IMG/VR virus record: IMGVR_UViG_3300010148_000062
Span: 1-31,405 of that record
DNA from: a virus
DNA: 31,405 nt
Reading direction: 5' to 3' (one strand)
Part shown: in pieces, positions 1 to 7,792 of the stretch
How the letters are laid out: each line of letters opens with the position of its first letter
Position numbering within the stretch: position 1 is the first letter of the stretch
Notes under the pieces: generated by a model
Told to the model about the DNA's origin: nothing
Seen by the model: the letters and a program-made list of their open reading frames with translations, nothing else
Databases searched by the model: none
Made by a program: the position numbers and the translations under genes

Positions 1-2436
1 ATTGGTAATTGCACCACCAGCGTGTAAACCTACCGCAGTTAAATATTCTCCGCTGGTTGCAGCATCTAGTGCGTAAGTTCCTACAGCAGTCGCATAATTA
101 CCTGTGTAAGCTACAAGTGCTGAACGACCAATAGCAACATTGTTATCACCACAGTTACCGTTGGCTAAAGCAGCGTGACCTAGTGCAGTGTTGTATGTGC
201 CGTCATCTGTTGCGTTTAATGAAGCGTAACCCACCGCTGTATTTCCGTTACCAGTAGTGATTTCGTCTCCCGCATTTTTGCCGATTAATACAGACTCAGA
301 TGCAGTGTTTATCGATGTTCCAGCATAAGCACCTACTGCAACATTACTTGCTGCTGAAGTTGCGGCATCCAAACAATACGAACCTATAGCTATGTTCTGA
401 TTACCAGTAGTGTTTCCACTAGCACCAAGCAAAGCGTTACGACCAATAGCAACACAGTCGTCAGTAGTGGTAGCGTAGAAACCTGAGTTCATTCCCAGCA
501 TTACGTTTGAACTACCAAGTAAACCGTGTGCAGCGTATGAACCCATAACTGTGTTTTGCGATCCCGTTGCACAATTATACAGAGAGTTCATTCCGACAGA
601 TGTATTGCCATCGCCGCCAGTATTTGAATACTGAGAGTGTCTGCCAATTGCTGTTACATTGTCGGCACTAACAACTGCAACCGCAGCACTTGAACCCACT
701 GCTGTATTATAGTGTCCGTCTGTATTTGCACCTAATGCGTTAGTCCCTATAGCAGTTAAAGCAACCGCAGTAGTTGCAGCATCTGCTGCTTGAAAACCTA
801 CGGCGACCGCGCTTGAACCAGTAAATTCATATAAAGCTGATTTACCAATAGCTACGTTGTTGTCAACGCAGTCTGCTTGTAATGCAGATGTCCCAATTGC
901 AACATTGTAATGACCCGTATCTGTTGCACCCAAAGCACCGTGTCCCACGGCAGTATTTTGAACCCCCGAAGTAATTGCGTCTCCAGCAACTGATCCTACT
1001 GCTACGTTATAATCACCTGTGCAAGAAACTAATGCGTTACGACCAACAGCAGTATTTGAACTACCACAATCAGCAGCTAACGCAGACGTTCCCACAGCAG
1101 TGTTGTAATGTCCGTCAATAACAGCACCTAATGCCGCACTCCCCACAGCAACGTTTTGTGCCCCAGTGGTGCAAGCGTCTAATGCACCACTACCGACAGC
1201 AGTCGTATCACCACCAGTAAAAACCATACCAGCTTTGTAACCTACCATTGTGTTGTTTGACTCACAATCTACTGTTAATGCAGCGTGTCCCACGGCGGTG
1301 TTGTTCGAACCGTCAATACATCCGTCTAAAGTTAATGAACCCACTGAAGTGTTTGCGCTACCTGTTGTGCAAGAAGCTAACGAGTTATGACCTAAAGCAG
1401 TGTTTTCAGCACCATCAATTAAAGCACCTAAAGCGTGATCACCTACAGCAGTTAAGTTAGTCGCAGTAGTTGCAGCGTCAGCCGCATAAGCACCAACGGC
1501 AGTTGCGTCTGATCCTGTGAAAGCACCCAACGAAAAATTTCCTACTGCTGTATTATTGTCACCCGTTTCAGTATTTAAAGCAGTTAAAGCATTGTTACCT
1601 ATTGCCGTATTGTTTGCAGAACCAGCGTGACTGCTATCTAACGCATCTTGTCCAAGTGCTGTGTTAGTTGTGTGACCACCTGCACCGTGTCCGATGTCTA
1701 GTGAACCAATGGTTACACCAGTTGGCATTGATACTATACCACTTTCAAGCGTTAGCGTTGTTGTTTCTGATCCAGCGGCGTAAGTTTTAAATTCTAGCTT
1801 AGAATCTTCAGTGCCATCTGTTACATCAGTTACCGTAGATAAAATTGAACTGTAGTTAATTAAACTGTCAGCACTGTTCTCACCACGAAACTGAACCATA
1901 CCAAGCGCATCACTGTCTGCTGGTGAAGTTGAGTTACGATAAAGAACCAAGTCAGGTGCAGAACTTGCACCCGCATCTGCGTTCTTAATAACAAACTGGT
2001 CGCTAACGTCATCTGACTCAATTGTAACTGAACCGTTGGAACTAATTTTAAGTGCAGCGGTTGCAGCTTGCGAAGTTAATGCAGCAGCAGTATTGGCATT
2101 GTAGCCAATCCACAAATCATTGTTACCAGAATTTCCCGGCAAAAAATTCCAACCAGTATTGCCACTGCTTTTTTCTAACAGCAGTGAATCTTCCCAGTTG
2201 GTTCCACTCATTTTTACGTGAATAGGTGCTTTCGGCACTGCAGCCCCAACACCAATAAACGCTGGACCATCCTCTACTGATTCTGTGATGTATATACCAT
2301 CAGCACCACCGTCAGATGGCATCCACTGCATTATCTCGCCAGAACCGTCTGACTTGATAATGGGTTCGTTTTCTAATGTAGTTCCGGCTCTTCTTAAAAA
2401 ACCTGACCCGCCAGCACTTGTAAATGATGCGCTCAT
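1..2436 (-). CDS. Phage tail fibre / adhesin with NTAVG repeats (partial, C-terminus off window)
   Basis: Probable receptor-binding or decoration fibre of the virion. The frame is open from ATG at 2436 to the left edge, giving 812 residues without a stop. Residues 1 to about 245 are a head-proximal region (MSASFTSAGGSGFLRRAG at the start, then QWMPSDGGADGIYITE). From about residue 250 onward there are roughly 33 imperfect units of 15 to 18 residues with the core N-T/V-A-V/I-G-x-x-A-L, for example NTAVGSGAL, NVAVGSAAL and NTAVGTSAL. This pattern is like the left-handed beta-roll head repeats of YadA-type trimeric adhesins and occurs in many environmental phage fibres, so a trimeric beta-roll is likely. 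The start lies 2 nt after the stop of the upstream small gene, so the two are co-translated. The missing C-terminus would carry the tip or chaperone domain. Receptor and host are unknown. Confidence 0.85.
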   Translation of the reverse strand, partial: MSASFTSAGGSGFLRRAGTTLENEPIIKSDGSGEIMQWMPSDGGADGIYITESVEDGPAFIGVGAAVPKAPIHVKMSGTNWEDSLLLEKSSGNTGWNFLPGNSGNNDLWIGYNANTAAALTSQAATAALKISSNGSVTIESDDVSDQFVIKNADAGASSAPDLVLYRNSTSPADSDALGMVQFRGENSADSLINYSSILSTVTDVTDGTEDSKLEFKTYAAGSETTTLTLESGIVSMPTGVTIGSLDIGHGAGGHTTNTALGQDALDSSHAGSANNTAIGNNALTALNTETGDNNTAVGNFSLGAFTGSDATAVGAYAADAATTATNLTAVGDHALGALIDGAENTALGHNSLASCTTGSANTSVGSLTLDGCIDGSNNTAVGHAALTVDCESNNTMVGYKAGMVFTGGDTTAVGSGALDACTTGAQNVAVGSAALGAVIDGHYNTAVGTSALAADCGSSNTAVGRNALVSCTGDYNVAVGSVAGDAITSGVQNTAVGHGALGATDTGHYNVAIGTSALQADCVDNNVAIGKSALYEFTGSSAVAVGFQAADAATTAVALTAIGTNALGANTDGHYNTAVGSSAAVAVVSADNVTAIGRHSQYSNTGGDGNTSVGMNSLYNCATGSQNTVMGSYAAHGLLGSSNVMLGMNSGFYATTTDDCVAIGRNALLGASGNTTGNQNIAIGSYCLDAATSAASNVAVGAYAGTSINTASESVLIGKNAGDEITTGNGNTAVGYASLNATDDGTYNTALGHAALANGNCGDNNVAIGRSALVAYTGNYATAVGTYALDAATSGEYLTAVGLHAGGAITN

Positions 2437-2438
2437 TG

Positions 2439-2753
2439 TTAACCGTTACTTATAACGACATTTGAAGTGCCGCTTGCTGTTATAAAACTGATCGTTCCAA
2501 CATAACCAGCAATATTAATCATACCACCAGTCCCGTCATTAGCGACAGCACCACCAGCTAGAATGTAACTAAACCCCCCAGTGCTAGTTGTAGCTGTTGA
2601 TCCTAACTTTACATGAACTGCAACAGTTCCCAAATTCTGCACCGTCAAATGGTGCGGAGAATTTGTAACCACATTAGCCGCTGTCCCACTACACGCTTGA
2701 ATGGCTTGCGTTACGCTGTCGTAACTTCTGAATCTCTCGTTTTGATAACTCAT
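2439..2753 (-). CDS. Small virion-associated protein, hypothetical
   Basis: 104 residues, unrecognised as a named family. It begins MSYQNERFRSYDSVTQ and is rich in Gly, Thr, Ser, Val and Ala, with predicted short beta strands (HLTVQNLGTVAVHVKLG, GYVGTISFITASGTSNVVIS). This resembles small beta-sandwich decoration, head-completion or fibre-base proteins. It sits between the FmdB-like small gene and the fibre gene, with 1 to 2 nt spacers on both sides, inside the late structural operon. A virion role is inferred from composition and context only. Confidence 0.65.
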   Translation of the reverse strand: MSYQNERFRSYDSVTQAIQACSGTAANVVTNSPHHLTVQNLGTVAVHVKLGSTATTSTGGFSYILAGGAVANDGTGGMINIAGYVGTISFITASGTSNVVISNG

Positions 2754-2754
2754 T

Positions 2755-3015
2755 TTATAAATCCCACGCTTTCTTAATTGATTTTACTGAATGCTTTGAA
2801 CGCCACTTACTTCCCATTTTAATTTCCTGGTTATAGTAACCGCGACGTATCGACTCTTTGTTCATGCCTTTTTCATCCATTGCCCCATTTGGAACACTTA
2901 TTCTGCTTGGAAAATCCACGCGTTTAAAACCGTCTGGTGCGTCATCACGTTCTGTGATTGGGCGCTCCAACTCGATCACTTCCCCCGTATCAGATTGGTA
3001 TTCGTAAACTGGCAC
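2755..3015 (-). CDS. FmdB-like small protein lacking zinc cysteines
   Basis: 86 residues beginning MPVYEYQSDTGEVIELERPI. The opening MPxYEY followed by a short hairpin is the signature of FmdB-type zinc-ribbon proteins, which phages often encode near the capsid gene. In that family the hairpin carries CxxC pairs. Here the expected first pair is replaced by SDTG and there is no cysteine in the whole protein, so zinc binding is lost. The C-terminal half is basic (KMGSKWRSKHSVKSIKKAW). It follows the capsid gene after a probable terminator and precedes two virion genes. A structural or regulatory role is possible; the function is unknown. Confidence 0.65.
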   Translation of the reverse strand: MPVYEYQSDTGEVIELERPITERDDAPDGFKRVDFPSRISVPNGAMDEKGMNKESIRRGYYNQEIKMGSKWRSKHSVKSIKKAWDL

Positions 3016-3020
3016 TTATT

Positions 3021-3062
3021 AAAAATAATTGGGATGGAGCAGCACGCAAGCCACTCCACCCC
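3021..3062 (-). terminator. Intrinsic terminator after the capsid gene
   Basis: On the minus strand a hairpin with stem GGGGTGGAG (3062-3054) and CTCCATCCC (3039-3031) forms nine pairs including one G-T, with a 14-nt loop. It is followed by AATTATTTTTAAT. It begins 9 nt past the capsid stop codon and would end or attenuate capsid mRNA before the downstream small genes. The U-tract is interrupted, so it may be partial. Confidence 0.6.
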
Positions 3063-3070
3063 ATGATTAA

Positions 3071-4156
3071 TTATACACCAGCATATCCGGTTCTGCTAAA
3101 GTACCGAATATAATAGCCGGGAGTCAGCACCTTGGCTGTGTACATAGTCTTGAAACCGACTGTTACCACTTGGTTCAACGGATCTTTTTTGTCCGGAGTG
3201 TCTACAATTTGTATAGACGGACTCATTGGACTGTCACCGCTTAACGCTGGAACACCGAACGCTTCACCACCTAAAAAGATGGAACCAAAAGCATCCCCAG
3301 TAGAACTGTAAGTGTCGTGGTTAGCATCTGACAGACCCGTCCTCCACGGATTCGTGTCTTCGATAAAACGAACACCGTAAAGCGAACCAGCTTCACCGTT
3401 GTACAATGCGCTTACGTTTGAACGTGTAGCAGCATTTAGCCAATCACTATCGCGCATTACGTCACGAAGCACTTGCGGTGCTGCGATACAAACGTAACCC
3501 CCGTTAATTTCCGGAGCGCGGTTAATCCGCAACTGAGTAACAACGTCAAGCGTGTCTGACGCGTTTAAAACATCACCAGCCGCAAGTTCTGACAATTTTG
3601 TAGCATCGTCAGCAAACAATGTGTTTTTACCCGCTGTTTCAGCGTGACTTGTCAAAGCGTCAGCACCTCCACCAGTAGTGGCGGTTGTACGCATAATGTG
3701 GTTACGAACAATGTCGTCACATTTTAACGCAGCATCTTCGCCGTTGGTTTTAGTTGCTTGAGCAAGCGAGTTTAAAAACTCGGTGTTGTTCAACACGTCA
3801 GATATGACTACAACCTGACCTATTGCTTGAAGCGTAGCCGTCACTTTTGCGAGTGACAATTGACGGACACCATCACCAGTGCTGGCGCTAGTGTTAAAAA
3901 CGTCAATCGGTGCATAAGCCGTACTTGCCAAAGTTTCATCACCGCTTGTATCGGTAATGTCCTTTATCATTGTGGCATCCGGTGCGCCGTACTTGAAGAA
4001 GCTAATTTGCTTCGATCCTACTCCTTTGGGTAAAGGTGCTTTTTGGCCAAACTCCGCTTTGCGGGTGGCTTGAACTGCGTATGTAAGCAGTTGCGACTCG
4101 AAGTGTTCACGATATTGTGAACTCAAGTCGCTTGAGAGTGTCATTGCATCTGCCAT
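3071..4156 (-). CDS. Major capsid protein, N4-gp56 family
   Basis: 361 residues; the HK97-fold shell protein of the head. The N-terminal block SSQYREHFESQLLTYAVQAT followed by AEFGQKAPLPKGVGSKQISF (residues 34-53) is the recognisable signature of the N4-gp56 family of major capsid proteins. The length fits that family. It follows the scaffold gene, separated by 55 nt that hold a TATAAT hexamer and a TAGTACAGTACA element, and is followed by a terminator-like hairpin. It may therefore have its own transcript, as expected for the most abundant virion protein. A weak Shine-Dalgarno (AGGAAAT) lies about 11 nt before the ATG. Family assignment is confident, the promoter is inference. Confidence 0.92.
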   Translation of the reverse strand: MADAMTLSSDLSSQYREHFESQLLTYAVQATRKAEFGQKAPLPKGVGSKQISFFKYGAPDATMIKDITDTSGDETLASTAYAPIDVFNTSASTGDGVRQLSLAKVTATLQAIGQVVVISDVLNNTEFLNSLAQATKTNGEDAALKCDDIVRNHIMRTTATTGGGADALTSHAETAGKNTLFADDATKLSELAAGDVLNASDTLDVVTQLRINRAPEINGGYVCIAAPQVLRDVMRDSDWLNAATRSNVSALYNGEAGSLYGVRFIEDTNPWRTGLSDANHDTYSSTGDAFGSIFLGGEAFGVPALSGDSPMSPSIQIVDTPDKKDPLNQVVTVGFKTMYTAKVLTPGYYIRYFSRTGYAGV

Positions 4157-4211
4157 AACTTAATTTCCTATTTTAATAATTTATTATACTGTACTGTACT
4201 ATTGCCAATTA
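4157..4211 (-). promoter_or_regulatory. Capsid gene upstream region with TATAAT and TAGTACAGTACA
   Basis: The 55-nt gap between scaffold stop and capsid start reads, on the minus strand, TAGTACAGTACA (4201-4190) running directly into GTATAATAA. The TATAAT hexamer is a consensus -10. TTGGCA lies upstream with a spacer of only 14 nt, too short for a normal sigma-70 promoter, so the repeat element may replace a -35 as an activator or phage-specific site. Confidence 0.45.
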
Positions 4212-5150
4212 TCATTGGTTGTCCATCTGTGCAGCTTGATCGGTAAGCATTTTAAATCGTGCTTCCGAATCCATATCCATAAAGTCTTTGCTTGCTGGAC
4301 GTGGTGCTGGCTGTGAACCACTAATCGATAACTTGGACTTGTACTCTTCCAACTCTTTTTCAAGAGCTTGATTCTTGTCCCGAAAAGACTCTGCTTGAGT
4401 TGCCAATATATCCCGTGATGCGACCCATGCAGCTTTACGCGGCCCATCTGGATCACCTAACAGTTCCGGATAGTACAAAAACACTTGCTCGGTTCGTTTA
4501 AACAAATCGCTGTTTTGATCTCCTAAATCTGGATATTTCTCTCTAGCTTCTGCGTAGTTACTTCTAAAATCTTTGCTAAACTTGTCTTGTTGCAGTTTTT
4601 TTGCGCTCAGACGTTCTTGTTCTCGCAAATTATTAGCTTTCTTCTCAGCATCTGCCGCTAGATCGCTCTCACCATCTTCAAGAAATTCTTTAGCAGCTTT
4701 ATCATAATCAGTTGCATTGTACCCATCTTCGTCACGAATCTCATTCGTTTCTTCCAATTGTTGTACACGCCACTTTTCTTTTTGCTGTTCAAACTCTTCT
4801 TGCTGTTTTTGAAACTGTTCCTTTTCTTCGTTAAGTGACTTCCATGAACGCATTTTGCGCTCCATGTCTTTCGCTTCCCGTGAAATATCCGGTTTCTCTT
4901 GCTCAGTCTTTTCTGTCAAAGAACCATCCTCGTCACTCGACGAAGATTCTTCTGCTTTCGGCTGTTCTGTTTCCGGCGGTGGATCAGCTTGTTTTTCTTC
5001 CTTAACCTTTTCTGGTTCCTTGTTAGGTTCCGTTTCTGGTTCCGGTGGCGCTGGAACATAACTTTCCCGCGCTTCTTCCAAGCTCTTACCACTATCAAGT
5101 GCTTTCGCAACTGCGGTAAGCTCTTCCATCGTCGTCTCTTTCTCAGCCAT
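4212..5150 (-). CDS. Capsid assembly scaffold protein
   Basis: 312 residues, strongly charged and low in hydrophobics: an acidic N-terminal half (EPETEPNKEPEKVKEEKQAD), long Glu/Lys/Gln coiled-coil stretches (LNEEKEQFQKQQEEFEQQKE) and a short basic/helical C-terminus ending QMDNQ. The composition and the position directly between the portal region and the capsid gene are those of phage scaffolding proteins, which guide procapsid assembly and leave before or during packaging. ATG at 5150 opens MAEKETTMEELTAVAKALDS. Sequence homology of scaffolds is generally weak, so the call rests on composition and gene order. No protease gene is visible nearby. Confidence 0.82.
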   Translation of the reverse strand: MAEKETTMEELTAVAKALDSGKSLEEARESYVPAPPEPETEPNKEPEKVKEEKQADPPPETEQPKAEESSSSDEDGSLTEKTEQEKPDISREAKDMERKMRSWKSLNEEKEQFQKQQEEFEQQKEKWRVQQLEETNEIRDEDGYNATDYDKAAKEFLEDGESDLAADAEKKANNLREQERLSAKKLQQDKFSKDFRSNYAEAREKYPDLGDQNSDLFKRTEQVFLYYPELLGDPDGPRKAAWVASRDILATQAESFRDKNQALEKELEEYKSKLSISGSQPAPRPASKDFMDMDSEARFKMLTDQAAQMDNQ

Positions 5151-5243
5151 TTTTTTGTATGCTTATTTTCAGCGAACATCGCATACGCTGCACGCTGTAG
5201 TGTGCTTTAGTTCAGCAAAAGTCGCACAGTCTTTTACTGTAAG

Positions 5244-5573
5244 TTATGGACGCAAATAGTCGAAATCATCGGAAGCGTCCATGTCCGGTGATTCGGATGA
5301 AGCCATTAGCGCATCTAAAGTCGCAATCGCCCCACGAAATCCATTAGCATACCCCGCTTTCCACGCAAGCTCCCCACCACACTCAGTTGCAGTGGCATTA
5401 TGTTGTAATGCAGCGTTAAGCATCCATGCTTTTAACTTTTTACCGCTTTTAGTTCGGAAAAAGTTTTGTAAAGTTTTTTCATCATCCGGCTCCCACTTGG
5501 GCTGGTTGACCCATTTGAGCGGCTTGACCATTTGCGTTAGCACCCGCTTGTGCGTCTCTTGAGTAAGCATCAT
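5244..5573 (-). CDS. Small conserved head-module protein, hypothetical
   Basis: 109 residues from ATG at 5573, or 95 from the internal ATG at 5531 (MVKPLKWVNQPKWEPDDE). The later start shortens the overlap with the portal C-terminus from 92 to 50 nt and seems more natural. The protein has KTLQNFFRTKSGKKLKAWML, then a helical Ala-rich part, and an acidic tail (SPDMDASDDFDYLRP). It lies between portal and scaffold, a common place for small conserved proteins of unknown function in this phage type. No enzyme motif is visible. Confidence 0.65.
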   Translation of the reverse strand: MMLTQETHKRVLTQMVKPLKWVNQPKWEPDDEKTLQNFFRTKSGKKLKAWMLNAALQHNATATECGGELAWKAGYANGFRGAIATLDALMASSESPDMDASDDFDYLRP

Positions 5574-7344
5574 CTAATTGTTTCCGGAGTTGTCGTGCAG
5601 TGTTGGGATCAACTTGCTCTAATTGCTCCAGTAAAGTGTTAATACGACTTATAAACGCTTGCTGAACTTCTGGCGGGAACTGCTGCCCCTGTTGGCTCAT
5701 GCGATTAATATATTCCATTAACAACGGCAAACGTTCAGCCGGATTGTCAGCTTGATTTGGAACCGGAGTATATCCGCGCTCCATGATCGGAATGTTATGC
5801 GCTTCGTCTTCTGCTTCGTCAGCAGCTTTAAATTGCGGATCGCGTACTAATCGTTTAACTAAACTTGGATCATCCAGTTCAAGAATACTCTTATCTAATT
5901 CTATCTGATCAATCCACGGTGATTGCGACATCAATTGTTTACGCATGATAGCCCGTTGCATCAACATGCTGCGATCAACTCCATCTACACCACCTTTTGG
6001 TTCTATAGTGTAATCATCATGCAACGCATCAGCTTGCAGACTTGTCGCATCTTCCAAATACCGGAACATCAAGTTCTGCGGTGAGTATTGCAAATAAAGC
6101 TGATACGCTTGACGATATACACGGGCTAATGCCAATCGAAATATTCTGGCACGTAAATCAACACTGCGTTCCATCATTCCACCAATAGCATTAACTTCAG
6201 TAGCAGTACGTCTTTCGCTAGTGTTAATCATTTGGCCAACACCAAAATCGGGCATAGCTAAACGTTGTTCCGCGATCATGCGTGTTTGCACAATTTCTTG
6301 ATCCCAACTGATTGGGGGTTGTGGCATCCCCACTGGCTGAAGTCCGTATGGTAATATCTGTCCCGGTTTAAATCTTATATTACTACTGTTTGGAATATCT
6401 CTTTCACTACGGAACATTGGCGAATTATAAAACGTAATTGAATCCGCTTTGCCGTTCATTAGCTTATTTAGATATGCTTCTTCGGGGGCAACTAATTCTG
6501 GTATCCCGCGACTGCTATACCATCCCTTATCTTTCATCTCGTAAGACGAATCAACAAACGGGGCATCTCCATGACGATATGGAAGTTTCATTACCGGACG
6601 TAAATCATGTTCCGGCATTACGGGAGAGTATGTACACACGATCCACTTTCCGTCTTCGTCGCGTTTCCAGTGTTCCCATATAATGACCATGCTATCATCG
6701 TCACTGTATGTTAACCCCTCACGCATAAATTTCTCATTATCGCGATAAGTTGAGTTAGTGTTTTCGTCGCGACCGTCTCCGCGAATCTTGTCTACAACAG
6801 AATGGTCGTAACGAGAATCACGCAAGAACGCACTTACACTCATCGGCATGACTTGAACCATCCAATCAGCTTCTTCGAGTCTAGTTGTATGATCTGGAAC
6901 AATCCAATAAAGCGGATCAACTGCTTCAAACTTGCAGCTTTTATTCTTATCATCCCAAAATACTTTTATCACTGAATGACCAGTCATCAACATGTGGTCA
7001 ATCCATGTCAGCGATTCTTCTTGGAAATTACTTTTCTCTTTTATGTGATAATCAAACCAACGTTCAACTGCTGTTGTTAGCGGTGCTAACTGTTGTCTCA
7101 TTGGAACGAACGAACATAACGTGTCTCGCCCCGTAATCTGTTGGTAATAAAACGGTTTTAGCTTTGCTATTGCCGTGTCTATTAATGGGAAGTGTAAATC
7201 AGAAGCACCAGGAAATGGTTTATTCTTACGTCGCAACCCATCATGGCGCATTTGGTAATATAACCCCTGTCTTCTTTCCCATTTAGATCGGTCATGGATG
7301 CTATCCAAAACCACCTCAAACATATCATTTCTGCTCTCTTGCAT
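5482..7344 (-). CDS. Portal (head-tail connector) protein
   Basis: 620 residues, the size of podovirus-type portals. It forms the dodecameric ring at the unique head vertex through which TerL pumps DNA. The N-terminal block NKPFPGASDLHFPLIDTAIA then KLKPFYYQQI is typical of portals found with N4-gp56 capsids. The protein continues with a clip/stem-like region containing MPDFGVGQMINTSERRTATE around residue 375 and helical barrel segments near the C-terminus. The tail is Gln/Ala/Gly-rich (GQAAQMGQPAQVGAG). ATG at 7344 overlaps the preceding small gene by 20 nt; M8 is an alternative start. Order TerL, small lysis-like genes, portal, scaffold, capsid supports the assignment. Confidence 0.9.
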   Translation of the reverse strand: MQESRNDMFEVVLDSIHDRSKWERRQGLYYQMRHDGLRRKNKPFPGASDLHFPLIDTAIAKLKPFYYQQITGRDTLCSFVPMRQQLAPLTTAVERWFDYHIKEKSNFQEESLTWIDHMLMTGHSVIKVFWDDKNKSCKFEAVDPLYWIVPDHTTRLEEADWMVQVMPMSVSAFLRDSRYDHSVVDKIRGDGRDENTNSTYRDNEKFMREGLTYSDDDSMVIIWEHWKRDEDGKWIVCTYSPVMPEHDLRPVMKLPYRHGDAPFVDSSYEMKDKGWYSSRGIPELVAPEEAYLNKLMNGKADSITFYNSPMFRSERDIPNSSNIRFKPGQILPYGLQPVGMPQPPISWDQEIVQTRMIAEQRLAMPDFGVGQMINTSERRTATEVNAIGGMMERSVDLRARIFRLALARVYRQAYQLYLQYSPQNLMFRYLEDATSLQADALHDDYTIEPKGGVDGVDRSMLMQRAIMRKQLMSQSPWIDQIELDKSILELDDPSLVKRLVRDPQFKAADEAEDEAHNIPIMERGYTPVPNQADNPAERLPLLMEYINRMSQQGQQFPPEVQQAFISRINTLLEQLEQVDPNTARQLRKQLDDAYSRDAQAGANANGQAAQMGQPAQVGAG

Positions 7345-7609
7345 TTCGCAATTGGTATTCCAAGTCGTTTATTGTGTGCAGCGCCTCCCGCGCCCAGCGT
7401 TTTACCGTCTGGGTAGACTTCTGCACGTCCTTAAATTCCGGTTGTTCCATCAGTTTCTTGACGTTTCCGTCAGTTAACCGTGTAACCGGATGGTCAATCG
7501 TCCGACACCCCATCGTCCAATGCAGCGTCAATAGCAGCAGCATTGTCGGAATGTATCTCAGCCGTCCGATCTGTTTTGTCGTCGTCACGTCTCTGTTGTC
7601 TGTCTCCAA
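7325..7609 (-). CDS. Small lipoprotein-like or membrane protein, possible outer spanin
   Basis: 94 residues. After 18 polar residues comes a hydrophobic stretch (YIPTMLLLLTLHWTMGC, residues 19-35) ending in a cysteine preceded by Gly, which resembles a lipobox although position -3 is Thr instead of Leu. The rest is a predicted helix or coiled coil (EFKDVQKSTQTVKRWAREAL) with a basic end. The true start may be M23, which would give a short signal peptide. Its 5' part overlaps another frame's 56-residue ORF by 116 nt, as in nested Rz/Rz1 spanin pairs. A spanin role is inference; no holin or endolysin is certain next to it. Confidence 0.5.
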   Translation of the reverse strand: METDNRDVTTTKQIGRLRYIPTMLLLLTLHWTMGCRTIDHPVTRLTDGNVKKLMEQPEFKDVQKSTQTVKRWAREALHTINDLEYQLRNAREQK

Positions 7610-7664
7610 ACCAAGCAGCCATCATCTCGGCTACTTTTGCCAGTAAAACTAAAATCCAGTTCAT
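7494..7664 (-). CDS. 56-residue protein with N-terminal hydrophobic helix, nested with next gene
   Basis: ATG at 7664 to TGA at 7494-7496. It begins MNWILVLLAKVAEMMAAWFG, an amphipathic or membrane-inserting helix, then a strongly charged region (DRQQRRDDDKTDRTAEIH) and an Ala/Asp tail (NAAAIDAALDDGVSDD). Small proteins with this plan (hydrophobic N-terminus plus basic or charged tail) are frequent in phage lysis regions. It overlaps the 94-residue lipoprotein-like gene in another frame. It could be an inner-membrane spanin partner, a holin-like peptide or a chance ORF. The sharp hydrophobic/charged division argues for a real gene. Confidence 0.45.
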   Translation of the reverse strand: MNWILVLLAKVAEMMAAWFGDRQQRRDDDKTDRTAEIHSDNAAAIDAALDDGVSDD

Positions 7665-7702
7665 ATAAAGCTACAAGCGGACATGGCTACTGATTCATGC
7701 GG

Positions 7703-7792
7703 TCACAAACGTCCAGAGACTAAACGTAAAACCGTTGCAGCGATCTCCACTACCAACACAACACCAAGCCGCTTAACATCAGTAACCCGCAT
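7703..7792 (-). CDS. Candidate 29-residue hydrophobic peptide
   Basis: ATG at 7792 overlaps the TerL stop by 14 nt and the ORF ends with TGA at 7703-7705. The peptide is MRVTDVKRLGVVLVVEIAAT followed by VLRLVSGRL: one short hydrophobic helix flanked by basic residues. It starts the same cluster as the 56- and 94-residue genes and could be a tiny membrane protein. At this length chance cannot be excluded. Confidence 0.25.
   Translation of the reverse strand: MRVTDVKRLGVVLVVEIAATVLRLVSGRL

Noticed and set aside
1248-1460. Plus-strand ORF of 70 residues inside the fibre gene
   Set aside because: Opposite-strand shadow of the repeat array; composition reflects the complement of the repeats.
4199-5210. 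Several ORFs of 68 to 103 residues within the scaffold region on both strands
   Set aside because: They are out-of-frame shadows of a low-complexity, Glu/Lys-rich gene.
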